From positions 1-6,168 of the forward strand of contig JAJBVF010000070.1 of assembly GCA_020859965.1 (NCBI GenBank): 6,168 bases of DNA, written 5' to 3'. This stretch comes from Clostridiales bacterium (GTDB lineage Bacteria; Bacillota; Clostridia; Lachnospirales; Lachnospiraceae). How positions within the stretch are numbered: position 1 is the first letter of the stretch; every line of letters begins with the position of its first letter. Positions 1 to 5,372 of the stretch are shown piece by piece. Both the position numbers and the translations under genes were made by a program. A model generated the notes under the pieces. It saw only the letters and a list, made by a program, of their open reading frames with translations. It did no database searches and was not told the DNA's origin.

Positions 1-23
1 CCTAGACCGCAGGGGCGACCTGG

Positions 24-707
24 ATGGGGTCGGACTCGCCTCTTATTGACATCAGTGAAGATAAGCTGGTAGAATTTGAGACGGTGGTCATGGAGGTTCC
101 GCAGTATGACACGGAAAATCCGCAGATGATTTCTCAGGGACCGTCCATCTGTATTTTTAATAAGGAAGATTCACAGGAAGTGCTCGCTTCCTGGCTGTTT
201 GCACAGTATCTGCTCACCAACGAGGTACAGATCGGGTATTCTCAGACGGAAGGCTACATTCCTGTGACGACGAAAGCCCAGGAATCGGAGGAATATCAGG
301 ACTACCTGTCGCGGTCAGGCGAAGACAATGACACCTATTACAGTGTAAAGATTGACGCCGCGAAGCTGTTTCTGGAAAATATAGAAAATACCTTTACCAC
401 GGCAGTATTCAATGGATCAACTTCTCTACGCAGTGCGGCCGGGCAGTTGATCGAAGATACCGTAAAATCTGCGCGGAGAGGCGAGACGATTGATGATGAT
501 TATTTTGAAACCCTTTACAGCGACGTGACTTCACTGTATCATCTTGATCAGATAGAGATTACGGAAGGAGAAGATTCCGACGGTCGAAAGGATCTGGGAC
601 CTCTGCCGCAGACGGCAGTGATCCTGCTGGCTTCACTCATCGTAGTGTGGGCGCTGATTTTGTTGTATCTGGTGATTTCATGGATCCGAAGGCATGCGGC
701 CAGATAA
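24..707 (+). CDS. Extracellular solute-binding protein (sugar ABC transporter), C-terminal part, membrane-anchored
   Basis: This looks like the C-terminal half of a family 1 solute-binding protein, which captures a sugar or related solute outside the cell for an ABC permease. Seen: QGPSICIFNK (residues 38-47), the segment ASWLFAQYLLT (55-65) and TEGYIPV (75-81) match the usual second-lobe pattern in which a helix is followed by a G-Y-x-P-V turn. A hydrophobic stretch at about 197-221 followed by IRRHAAR is a C-terminal membrane anchor with a positive cytoplasmic tail. No signal peptide, lipobox or first lobe is present, and family members are usually above 400 residues, so the protein is truncated at the left. 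An in-frame TAG at positions 3-5 lies just upstream, so ATG 24 is only the first available start; the AGGGG eight bases before it may be chance. The remainder was lost to the window edge, a sequence error or a real mutation. No permease gene is visible. The family call is fairly sure; the substrate is unknown. Confidence 0.75.
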   Translation: MGSDSPLIDISEDKLVEFETVVMEVPQYDTENPQMISQGPSICIFNKEDSQEVLASWLFAQYLLTNEVQIGYSQTEGYIPVTTKAQESEEYQDYLSRSGEDNDTYYSVKIDAAKLFLENIENTFTTAVFNGSTSLRSAAGQLIEDTVKSARRGETIDDDYFETLYSDVTSLYHLDQIEITEGEDSDGRKDLGPLPQTAVILLASLIVVWALILLYLVISWIRRHAAR

Positions 708-847
708 TTGCAGTTAGATTTTTGTATCGGTTTATAAAGGCTAGAGCGAATAACAAAAATTTTGTCGTTTCCTGATAAAATTGTTAAATAAAGTTCGCGA
801 GTAAAAAATCGGGCAGAAAATGAAGAAAGGGAGTGACAGCAGGAGAT

Positions 848-1255
848 ATGCTTACACGGGAGACAGTATTGTACTATAGTCCGGATAAGGGAACAAAGGT
901 TCGCAAGGTGAAAAGCGTACTGGTGCGGCTGGGCATACGAATTAAAAATATTACACCGGATCAATTTGACGAGCAGGTAGGCACACTGGCAGGACTGGAG
1001 GAGTTTACCGGAAAACGGCAGGTCATTTCCGAAAACGAGGAAGAAGCACGGACAGGAGAGATTTCTGAGGAACTGCTGGTGCTCTGCAACTTCACAGAAT
1101 CCAGTCTGGACCGCCTTTTGCGTGAGCTGCGCAAATCCAACGCGACAGTGGCCTTAAAAGCGGTGCTGACAGAGACAAACAGTGCCTGGAGCTTTTATGA
1201 ACTGTATCAGGAGGTGCGCAGGGAGCATGAAGAGATGAAGAATATGGTCAGATGA
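848..1255 (+). CDS. DUF3783 domain-containing protein
   Basis: This is a small soluble protein of 135 residues with no signal peptide or membrane segment. The N-terminal part (ETVLYYSPDKGTKVRKVKSV, about 5-24) and the C-terminal part (ELLVLCNF at 75-82, then LDRLLRELRKSNATVALKAV and WSFYELYQEV at 114-123) follow the pattern I associate with the DUF3783 family, whose function is unknown. A variable acidic linker (about 60-75) joins the two parts. The start is uncertain. ATG 848 gives the usual family N-terminus, but its AGGAG (841-845) is only two bases away. GTG 833 is the only other in-frame start before a TGA at 821 and has AAGG equally close. The gene follows the binding-protein gene after 140 bases and precedes the broken DUF2442 gene by 26, so those two may share a transcript. 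I infer no function. Confidence 0.75.
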   Translation: MLTRETVLYYSPDKGTKVRKVKSVLVRLGIRIKNITPDQFDEQVGTLAGLEEFTGKRQVISENEEEARTGEISEELLVLCNFTESSLDRLLRELRKSNATVALKAVLTETNSAWSFYELYQEVRREHEEMKNMVR

Positions 1256-1281
1256 AATTGTGGTAGGAATAGAGGAATGTT

Positions 1282-1523
1282 ATGCTTAGGCCGACAGCAA
1301 TACAGGCAAAAGCAGTTTGCCCGTACCGGATACTTGTAGAATTTGATAATGGAGAAAAAAATATTTTGATGTAAAACCTTATATTAAAGGAGAGTGGTAC
1401 GGAAAGCTGCGTCTTTACGAATATTTCAAAAGGGTTTCGACCGATGGCTATACGGTTGTATGGCCGGATGGGCAGGATATATGTCCGGATGAGTTGTATG
1501 AATTCGGAGAACGGGTATCCTGA
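1282..1523 (+). pseudogene. DUF2442 domain protein, frameshifted
   Basis: The reading frame opens at ATG 1282 with AGAGGA five bases upstream. It runs MLRPTAIQAKAVCPYRI... to FDNGEK and then hits TAA at 1372-1374. The -1 frame continues without a break as YFDVKPYIKGEWYGKL, then TVVWPDGQDICPDELYEF and a stop at 1521-1523. Joined, the two halves give a normal-length DUF2442 protein of about 80 residues, with the family's PYIKGEWYGKL and VVWPDGxDICPDELY blocks. Adding one A to the A7 run at 1355-1361 restores the frame and gives GEKKYFDVKPY. The cause is one missing base: a real mutation, a homopolymer sequencing error, or frameshifting on A_AAA_AAT. The second half shows no premature stop and keeps conserved residues, so the lesion is recent or artificial. 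DUF2442 has no firm function; in some genomes it sits next to DUF4160 in toxin-antitoxin-like pairs, but no DUF4160 gene is seen here. Confidence 0.8.
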
Positions 1524-1539
1524 TTTTTCTGTGGGAACG

Positions 1540-1551
1540 TGTTAAATAACA
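1540..1551. promoter_or_regulatory. Short palindrome upstream of deoC, possible operator
   Basis: TGTTA-AA-TAACA is a 5-bp inverted repeat with a two-base centre, 50 bases before the deoC start. Its size and place suit a repressor operator; deo genes are often under DeoR-type repressors. An arm of five bases in AT-rich DNA can arise by chance. I could not assign a convincing -35/-10 pair here. Confidence 0.15.
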
Positions 1552-1600
1552 TCAAAAAATAATGCACGAAAGCATTTAAAGAAAAAAGGAGAAAACTAAA

Positions 1601-2287
1601 ATGGAATTAAAAGAAATACTTGAGCATGTGGATCACACCTTACTTGCACAGGATGCGACCTGGGAGCAGATTCAGCAGATCTGTGACGACGCAGTAATCT
1701 ATCAGACTGCTTCTGTCTGCATTCCGCCCAGCTATGTGAAACAGGCGAAAGAATATCTGGATGGGAAAGCAGCGGCGTGCGAGGCGGCTTCGAAACGAGT
1801 TCCGGCAGTCTGCACAGTGATTGGTTTTCCGAATGGATACAATACGACTGCAGTCAAAGAATTTGAGACGAAGGACGCAATCGCAAACGGCGCGGATGAG
1901 ATCGATATGGTCATTAATATCGGTTGGGTAAAAGAACAGAAATATGATTGTCTCCTGAATGAAATCCGCACATTGAAGGCTGCCTGCGGAAGCAAGATCC
2001 TGAAGGTCATTATTGAGACTTGCCTGCTGACAGATGAGGAGAAAATTAAACTTTGTGAAATTGTAACAGAAGCGGGAGCGGACTTTATCAAGACCTCGAC
2101 CGGGTTCAGCAAAGGCGGCGCGACCTTTGCGGATATCGCGCTGTTCGCGGAGCATGTCGGTAAGGATGTAAAAATGAAAGCAGCCGGAGGGATTGCTTCC
2201 CTTGACGATGCCGCAAAGTTTATTGAACTGGGAGCATCGCGCCTTGGCACAAGCCGGATCGTGAAAATTGCGAAGCAGCAGTCCTGA
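1601..2287 (+). CDS. deoC: Deoxyribose-phosphate aldolase (EC 4.1.2.4)
   Basis: This is a cytosolic class I aldolase that splits 2-deoxyribose 5-phosphate into glyceraldehyde 3-phosphate and acetaldehyde, the last step in using deoxynucleosides as carbon source. The 228-residue protein is of normal length for the short bacterial DeoC type. Visible signatures are DHTLL (11-15), VIGFPNGYN (73-81), EIDMVINIG (100-108) with Asp102, the Schiff-base lysine Lys164 in DFIKTSTGFS (161-170), and Lys193 in KMKAAGGI (191-198). Asp102 and the two lysines are the known catalytic set of the family, so the enzyme should be active. ATG 1601 has AAGGAG nine bases upstream and the N-terminus matches the family. 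The usual deo partners (phosphopentomutase, nucleoside phosphorylase, deaminase, transporter) are absent within the window, so the gene stands alone or follows the DUF2442 relic. Confidence 0.97.
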   Translation: MELKEILEHVDHTLLAQDATWEQIQQICDDAVIYQTASVCIPPSYVKQAKEYLDGKAAACEAASKRVPAVCTVIGFPNGYNTTAVKEFETKDAIANGADEIDMVINIGWVKEQKYDCLLNEIRTLKAACGSKILKVIIETCLLTDEEKIKLCEIVTEAGADFIKTSTGFSKGGATFADIALFAEHVGKDVKMKAAGGIASLDDAAKFIELGASRLGTSRIVKIAKQQS

Positions 2288-2314
2288 GATGGGGGAAGCT
2301 TTCAAGAAACGCTG

Positions 2315-2331
2315 GACATCCGCTGGATGTC
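2315..2331. terminator. Hairpin between convergent deoC and rlu genes, likely bidirectional terminator
   Basis: GACATCC-GCT-GGATGTC forms a perfect 7-bp stem with a three-base loop, 27 bases after the deoC stop and 29 bases before the facing gene's stop codon on the - strand. A second CGCT/AGCG pairing (2310-2313 with 2337-2340) may extend it with an internal bulge. The U tract is weak on both strands (TGTTTA on +, GTTTCTT on -), so termination may be partial. Its place between convergent genes supports the role. Confidence 0.5.
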
Positions 2332-2359
2332 TGTTTAGCGCAGACCACAGCGGCGAAAG

Positions 2360-3457
2360 TCAGGAATGGAACGCCTGCGCTTTGAGCCGCTGCATATCCA
2401 TCGGCAGAGGAGAACGGAATTCCATGATTTTACCGGATATCGGGTGGGTAAATTTTAACCGGCTGGCATGAAGTGCCTGTCGGGAGATGCCATTGATATC
2501 CGGGGGGACATGGACGCAGGGGATGTTTATGGCTCTTTGCTTTCCTTCGAATCCTGAAATCTGCGCAGCTGGTAATTCTATACAGCCTTTTGTGGCGGCA
2601 CGTCTGCATTCCGGGTTATAAAGATAATCACCTGCGAGCGGGCAGCCCAGATAAGCCATATGCACACGGATCTGATGGGTACGGCCGGTTTCCAGAAGGA
2701 TGGAGACGAGGCTATAGTTGTTTTTTGCTTCCAACACACGGTAATGTGTGACCGCACGCTCTCCATGTTCAAAATCAACGCAGCGTTCGATGGATCTTTC
2801 GGGAAGAACACCGTCGTCAGTATCTGCGTCCGTCTGTAACAGAGCCGTCTGGCGCGGCAGTCTGAGCGAAAGCGGTGCATCGATCGTACCGGATGCGGGA
2901 ATGATCTCACCGCAGGCGATGGCAGTGTATTCGCGCTCCATAAAAAGTCTGGAAATACTGCCGGACTGATTACCGGATTCTTTGACCATGGTTCCCAAAA
3001 TGCCTGCGCTGACCGCATGTTTCGCTATTACAGTCAGCCCGGAAGTATCACGGTCCAATCGGTTGGTGCAGCGGAATACAAATCCGCTGCAGTTTCTATA
3101 GTAGTACATGACGGCATTTGCCAGTGAATAATAATAGTTGTCTTTTGATGGATGAATGGGCAGCCCGGCTGGTTTATCGACCACCAGGATGTCTTCGTCT
3201 TCATATACGATCGTAAGAGGAAGGGCTGTTGCCGGAATGTTTTCGGAACAGTTCTTTTCTGTTATAGAAACTTCCAGTATATCATCAACGGAGAGACGAT
3301 CCATCAGACGACAACTTTTTCCGTTGATTCGTGTGCTGTTGCTGCAGTTTTTCAGCTGTGCCAGGTTTTTCCTGGAATAGGATCTGCGATGGAGAAACTG
3401 GTCGACACGTAATCCCGCCTCTTCTGTTTTGATCTGGTAAATGATTTTCCGTTCCAT
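2360..3457 (-). CDS. RluA/RluD-family pseudouridine synthase
   Basis: This enzyme isomerises specific uridines to pseudouridine in RNA; RluD-like members act on large-subunit rRNA and RluA-like ones on rRNA and tRNA. The 365-residue protein has an S4-like RNA-binding segment at about 15-65 (LRVDQFLHRR, then TRINGK). The catalytic domain follows, with VYEDEDILVVDKPAGLPIHPS (84-104), the active-site motif NRLDRDTSGL (132-141) with catalytic Asp135, LETGRTHQIRVHM (255-267) and RQALHA (326-331). All key residues are intact. It is longer than the usual 300 or so, mainly through extra residues near 159-170 and 203-220 (LLQTDADTDDGV). ATG 3457 has only a distant AAAGGA, 14 bases away, and no other standard start lies just upstream in frame. 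It is transcribed alone, away from the spoVA genes, and converges on deoC. The exact target uridine cannot be told from sequence. Confidence 0.93.
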   Translation of the reverse strand: MERKIIYQIKTEEAGLRVDQFLHRRSYSRKNLAQLKNCSNSTRINGKSCRLMDRLSVDDILEVSITEKNCSENIPATALPLTIVYEDEDILVVDKPAGLPIHPSKDNYYYSLANAVMYYYRNCSGFVFRCTNRLDRDTSGLTVIAKHAVSAGILGTMVKESGNQSGSISRLFMEREYTAIACGEIIPASGTIDAPLSLRLPRQTALLQTDADTDDGVLPERSIERCVDFEHGERAVTHYRVLEAKNNYSLVSILLETGRTHQIRVHMAYLGCPLAGDYLYNPECRRAATKGCIELPAAQISGFEGKQRAINIPCVHVPPDINGISRQALHASRLKFTHPISGKIMEFRSPLPMDMQRLKAQAFHS

Positions 3458-3570
3458 TCTGATGCCGATATTCCTTTCTCCGGATTGTTGGCAATTACTC
3501 GCAGCGAAATCAGTTTCCCGTTAACTTACGAAGTTCATTACCGCAAGCGCGGCGACTTCTTGCAAGTTAT

Positions 3571-3599
3571 ATTATACCTCGAACTGTGTTATTTGTACA
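3571..3599 (-). promoter_or_regulatory. Sigma-A-type promoter for the pseudouridine synthase gene
   Basis: On the - strand, TGTACA (3594-3599, four of six matches to TTGACA) lies 17 bases ahead of a perfect TATAAT (3571-3576). Transcription would begin near 3563 and leave a leader of about 105 bases before ATG 3457. The perfect -10, ideal spacing and right direction make this the best promoter in the window. Confidence 0.65.
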
Positions 3600-3686
3600 T
3601 GTTTATGCATTTGTATAAATCCTCAAAATTAAGGGAATTTCCCTGCGCTCTCCTGCCTGATCGCTGGCGTGCGACTGGAATATTTT

Positions 3687-3716
3687 TTTACATATTGGAG
3701 ATATTACGTATGTAAA
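3687..3716. repeat. 8-bp inverted repeat TTTACATA...TATGTAAA
   Basis: The arms at 3687-3694 and 3709-3716 are perfect reverse complements with a 14-base spacer. The right arm overlaps the proposed -35 element of the + strand sporulation promoter. It could be a binding site for a dimeric regulator, or a hairpin ending a transcript. No poly-T follows on + (AAAGAAA follows); on the - strand the left arm is followed by a run of A, not T, so a regulator site fits better. Confidence 0.4.
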
Positions 3717-3738
3717 GAAACTGTTTTTGCACATAATA
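3708..3738 (+). promoter_or_regulatory. Possible forespore (sigma-F/sigma-G type) promoter for the spoVA segment
   Basis: GTATG (3708-3712) fits the -35 pattern of forespore sigma factors. GCACATAATA (3729-3738), 16 bases later, differs at one position from the Bacillus subtilis sigma-F -10 pattern GGNNANAATA. It also contains CATAATA, which fits the sigma-G -10 pattern CATNNTA, though with a 19-base gap, slightly longer than usual. SpoVA genes are known to be forespore-expressed, which supports the reading. The motifs are short and AT-rich and the call is tentative. Confidence 0.35.
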
Positions 3739-3807
3739 TGGCATGGAGATTGATTTTTTAAATTCTGAAATTCAAAAAATCAGATGGTGCAGAAGGAAAA
3801 CAGGGAT

Positions 3808-3930
3808 ATGCGAAAAATGTTGAAATGGTATCTGATTTTGCTGATAGTAGTTTGTGTTTTTTGTATGTGGTATGCCCTATCGCAAATGACAGAACCGAAT
3901 TATGCAGTACTGGTGCTGCATAAACAGTGA
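3808..3930 (+). CDS. Small single-pass membrane protein ahead of spoVAA, unrecognised
   Basis: A 40-residue protein starts MRKMLKWYLI. It has one strong hydrophobic helix at about 6-24 (WYLILLIVVCVFCMWYA), basic residues before it (R2, K3, K5) and a short tail SQMTEPNYAVLVLHKQ. The charge pattern predicts the N-terminus in the cytoplasm and the tail outside. ATG 3808 is chosen because AGAAGG lies 11 bases upstream; ATG 3784 would add eight residues but has no ribosome-binding site, and ATG 3817 is also possible. The stop is 79 bases before spoVAA on the same strand, downstream of the possible forespore promoter, so it may belong to the spoVA transcript. I do not recognise a family. The protein-like composition and position support a real gene; it could still be a chance AT-rich frame. 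Confidence 0.5.
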   Translation: MRKMLKWYLILLIVVCVFCMWYALSQMTEPNYAVLVLHKQ

Positions 3931-4009
3931 GAGGATTTTTTATATTGTCTGAAACGGGATGTACCGGATACAGGGTAATGGAAACAGACTGAGGCACAGG
4001 AGGACAGCA

Positions 4010-4681
4010 ATGAGTACATCGGAAACGCTTTATGTAAAAGTTGACAAGAATGTAAAAATCACCTCTACACCAGTGCACCTCGGTGAGATCGCGCAGTTTA
4101 GCTGCGTGGAAAAAGAGGTAGGGAGTAAGGTGAAGGCATTGCGTCTTCCAACGGAGCGGATCAGGCGGCCGGGAAGATATGTGTATTCTATATTGGAAGT
4201 GATCGAAGTGATCCAGCGGGAATATCCAAAGCTTGAGATCAGTAATCTTGGCGAGACAGATTTTATTCTTACTCTGGAAAAAACAAAAGGCGGATCAGAG
4301 ATCCGGAGCTGGATAAAGACAGTATTGATTTGTTTTCTGTCTTTTTTCGGTGCCGCATTTTCGATTATGGCGTTCAATACGGATGTGGGAATTACGGAGT
4401 TGTTTAGTCGATTATACCAGATGTTTACCGGCAGCGAATCGAACGGCTTCACGATGCTGGAAATTTCGTATTCGGTCGGTGTGGGACTTGGCATTCTGAT
4501 TTTCTTTCATCATTTTGCGCGGAAGAGGAAACAGACGGATCCGACGCCGCTGCAGGTACAGATGCGTACCTATGAGGATGACGTCAATACGACACTGATT
4601 GAGACAAAAGAGAGAAGTACGGATATTTGCCCGAATAAAAATATTGGAAGCGCAGCAGAGAAAACAAAGAGACATGGTTGA
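4010..4681 (+). CDS. spoVAA: Stage V sporulation protein AA
   Basis: SpoVAA is a forespore inner-membrane protein of the SpoVA group, which moves dipicolinic acid into the developing spore and releases it at germination. The 223-residue product has a soluble N-terminal domain (1-100), including LYVKVDKNVKI and LRLPTERIRRPGRYVYSILEVI. A first membrane helix (about 103-122) is followed by the family segment FNTDVGITELFSRLYQMFTG (122-141), a second helix (about 153-169), and the conserved DPTPLQVQMRTYEDDVNTTLIE (177-198). The last 25 residues are polar and seem variable. ATG 4010 has AGGAGG at 3998-4003, six bases away, so the longer frame from 3959 is not the true start. It precedes spoVAB after 121 bases, wider than usual for this pair, with a degenerate repeat in between. 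Family identity is very likely; the precise role of SpoVAA within the complex is not established. Confidence 0.92.
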   Translation: MSTSETLYVKVDKNVKITSTPVHLGEIAQFSCVEKEVGSKVKALRLPTERIRRPGRYVYSILEVIEVIQREYPKLEISNLGETDFILTLEKTKGGSEIRSWIKTVLICFLSFFGAAFSIMAFNTDVGITELFSRLYQMFTGSESNGFTMLEISYSVGVGLGILIFFHHFARKRKQTDPTPLQVQMRTYEDDVNTTLIETKERSTDICPNKNIGSAAEKTKRHG

Positions 4682-4686
4682 AAGGT

Positions 4687-4773
4687 ACGGCAAACGGAAA
4701 AATACGGCATAATGGAAAAACGTGACAGATCAAAAAACAAGGCATAACAGAAAATATGGCGGATGAAAACAGA
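4687..4773. repeat. Degenerate tandem repeat, 17-18 bp unit, between spoVAA and spoVAB
   Basis: Four to five imperfect units can be aligned: ACGGCAAACGGAAAAAT (4687-4703), ACGGCATAATGGAAAAAC (4704-4721), GTGACAGATCAAAAAAC (4722-4738), AAGGCATAACAGAAAATA (4739-4756) and a weak fifth starting TGGCGGATGAAAAC. The best copies, GGCATAATGGAAAA at 4706 and GGCATAACAGAAAA at 4741, match at 12 of 14 positions. The period is not a multiple of three, so it is not a coding repeat in one frame. It lies in the transcribed spacer of the operon. Confidence 0.45.
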
Positions 4774-4802
4774 CAGATTGGAGGAAGGAGAATACAGCAC
4801 AG

Positions 4803-5216
4803 ATGGGACAGATTGTTGTAACGATTATTGGATTTTCTTCCGGCTTTCTGGTGGCGGGCGGTGTGGCGGCGTTGATGGTCGGCCTTGGAATTATCACCCG
4901 TTTTATTGGAATTTCGCACACGGCAGGGGAAATTCTGTGGTATGAGGACGCGATCTTACTGGGAACGATCGCCGGGACAATCGTTACAGTTTTTGATTTT
5001 GGATTGGCCATTGGCAGTTGGATTCTGGCTGTTGCGGGAATTTTTATTGGTATTTTTGTCGGCGGCTGGATCATGGCATTGGAAGAGGTGGTGAATATTT
5101 TCCCGATATACAGCCGGCGGTTGGGAATCACGAAGGGTGTGAGCTGGATCGTAATCGCGCTGGCTGCCGGAAAGATAGTGGGAAATTTGCTGTATTTTTT
5201 CCGGCATTTTGGTTGA
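4803..5216 (+). CDS. spoVAB: Stage V sporulation protein AB
   Basis: SpoVAB is a small polytopic protein of the forespore inner membrane, acting with SpoVAA and the other SpoVA proteins in dipicolinic acid transport. The 137-residue product has four likely membrane segments, at about 4-32, 50-67, 68-91 and 112-132. The signature residues are a loop with HTAGEILWYEDAILLG (39-54) and the amphipathic segment ALEEVVNIFPIYSRRLGI (92-109), both typical of the family. Length is as expected. ATG 4803 fits the family N-terminus; AAGGAG at 4785-4790 is 12 bases away, a long but workable spacing. It is the second recognised spoVA gene, and no spoVAC, spoVAD or spoVAE follows in the 950 bases to the end of the window. 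Confidence 0.93.
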   Translation: MGQIVVTIIGFSSGFLVAGGVAALMVGLGIITRFIGISHTAGEILWYEDAILLGTIAGTIVTVFDFGLAIGSWILAVAGIFIGIFVGGWIMALEEVVNIFPIYSRRLGITKGVSWIVIALAAGKIVGNLLYFFRHFG

Positions 5217-5223
5217 TGCTTCA

Positions 5224-5323
5224 CGGGCACCGCATTACGATCTTCACTGATATTTGAAATCTGCCGTGTCTGTTCTTCGCTTCGGTCGGTGCCTGCGCCC
5301 TCAATTTTTGCAAAAACGGGCAC
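5224..5323 (+). other. 3' region of spoVAB with competing stem-loops
   Basis: CGGGCAC occurs twice (5224-5230 and 5317-5323). Each copy can pair with the single CGGTGCC or GTGCC between them (5287-5293), so two stems exclude one another; GCCC (5297-5300) with GGGC (5318-5321) is a further option. TTTTGCAAAA sits inside the second hairpin. It may help end the spoVA transcript, but no clean stem followed by a U run is present. Confidence 0.3.
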
Positions 5324-5343
5324 GCTTTTACAGTAAAATGTGC

Positions 5344-5372
5344 TTGAAATAGTGGTATTGTTGTAGTAAAGT
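5344..5372 (+). promoter_or_regulatory. Sigma-A-type promoter for the aminotransferase gene
   Basis: TTGAAA (5344-5349, five of six matches) lies 17 bases ahead of TAAAGT (5367-5372, four of six). Transcription would begin near 5379 and leave a leader of about 70 bases. It suggests that the aminotransferase is expressed in vegetative cells, apart from the spoVA genes. Confidence 0.4.

Larger units (their letters stand above)
3458..3783. other. Divergent intergenic region between rlu and the sporulation genes
   Basis: I support no gene in these 326 bases. They hold the leader and promoter of the - strand pseudouridine synthase (3458-3599), a perfect palindrome AGGGAA-T-TTCCCT at 3632-3644, an 8-bp inverted repeat at 3687-3716, and a possible forespore promoter for the + strand genes. 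A 76-codon open frame at 3485-3715 has no ribosome-binding site, no recognisable family and runs across these sites, so I treat it as chance. Confidence 0.6.

Noticed and set aside
548..964. A 138-codon - strand frame over the end of the binding protein and the start of DUF3783
   Set aside because: It overlaps two supported genes and the spacer, and its cysteine- and histidine-rich product resembles no family.
1355..1362. DUF2442 as a proven case of programmed frameshifting
   Set aside because: A_AAA_AAT is only moderately slippery and I see no convincing stimulatory structure; a missing base in a homopolymer is the simpler explanation.
1640..2305. Two long - strand open frames (1640-2305 and 1732-2250) opposite deoC
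   Set aside because: DeoC on + has every catalytic residue and normal length. The antisense products show no domain and have no suitable ribosome-binding site.
2578..3018. Alternative-frame open frames inside the pseudouridine synthase gene
   Set aside because: They are shadows of a 365-codon gene that carries the complete RluD motifs.
3959..4009. Extension of SpoVAA to an upstream ATG at 3959
   Set aside because: The added residues (MYRIQGNGNRLRHRRTA) do not look like the family, and ATG 4010 has a strong AGGAGG at ideal spacing.
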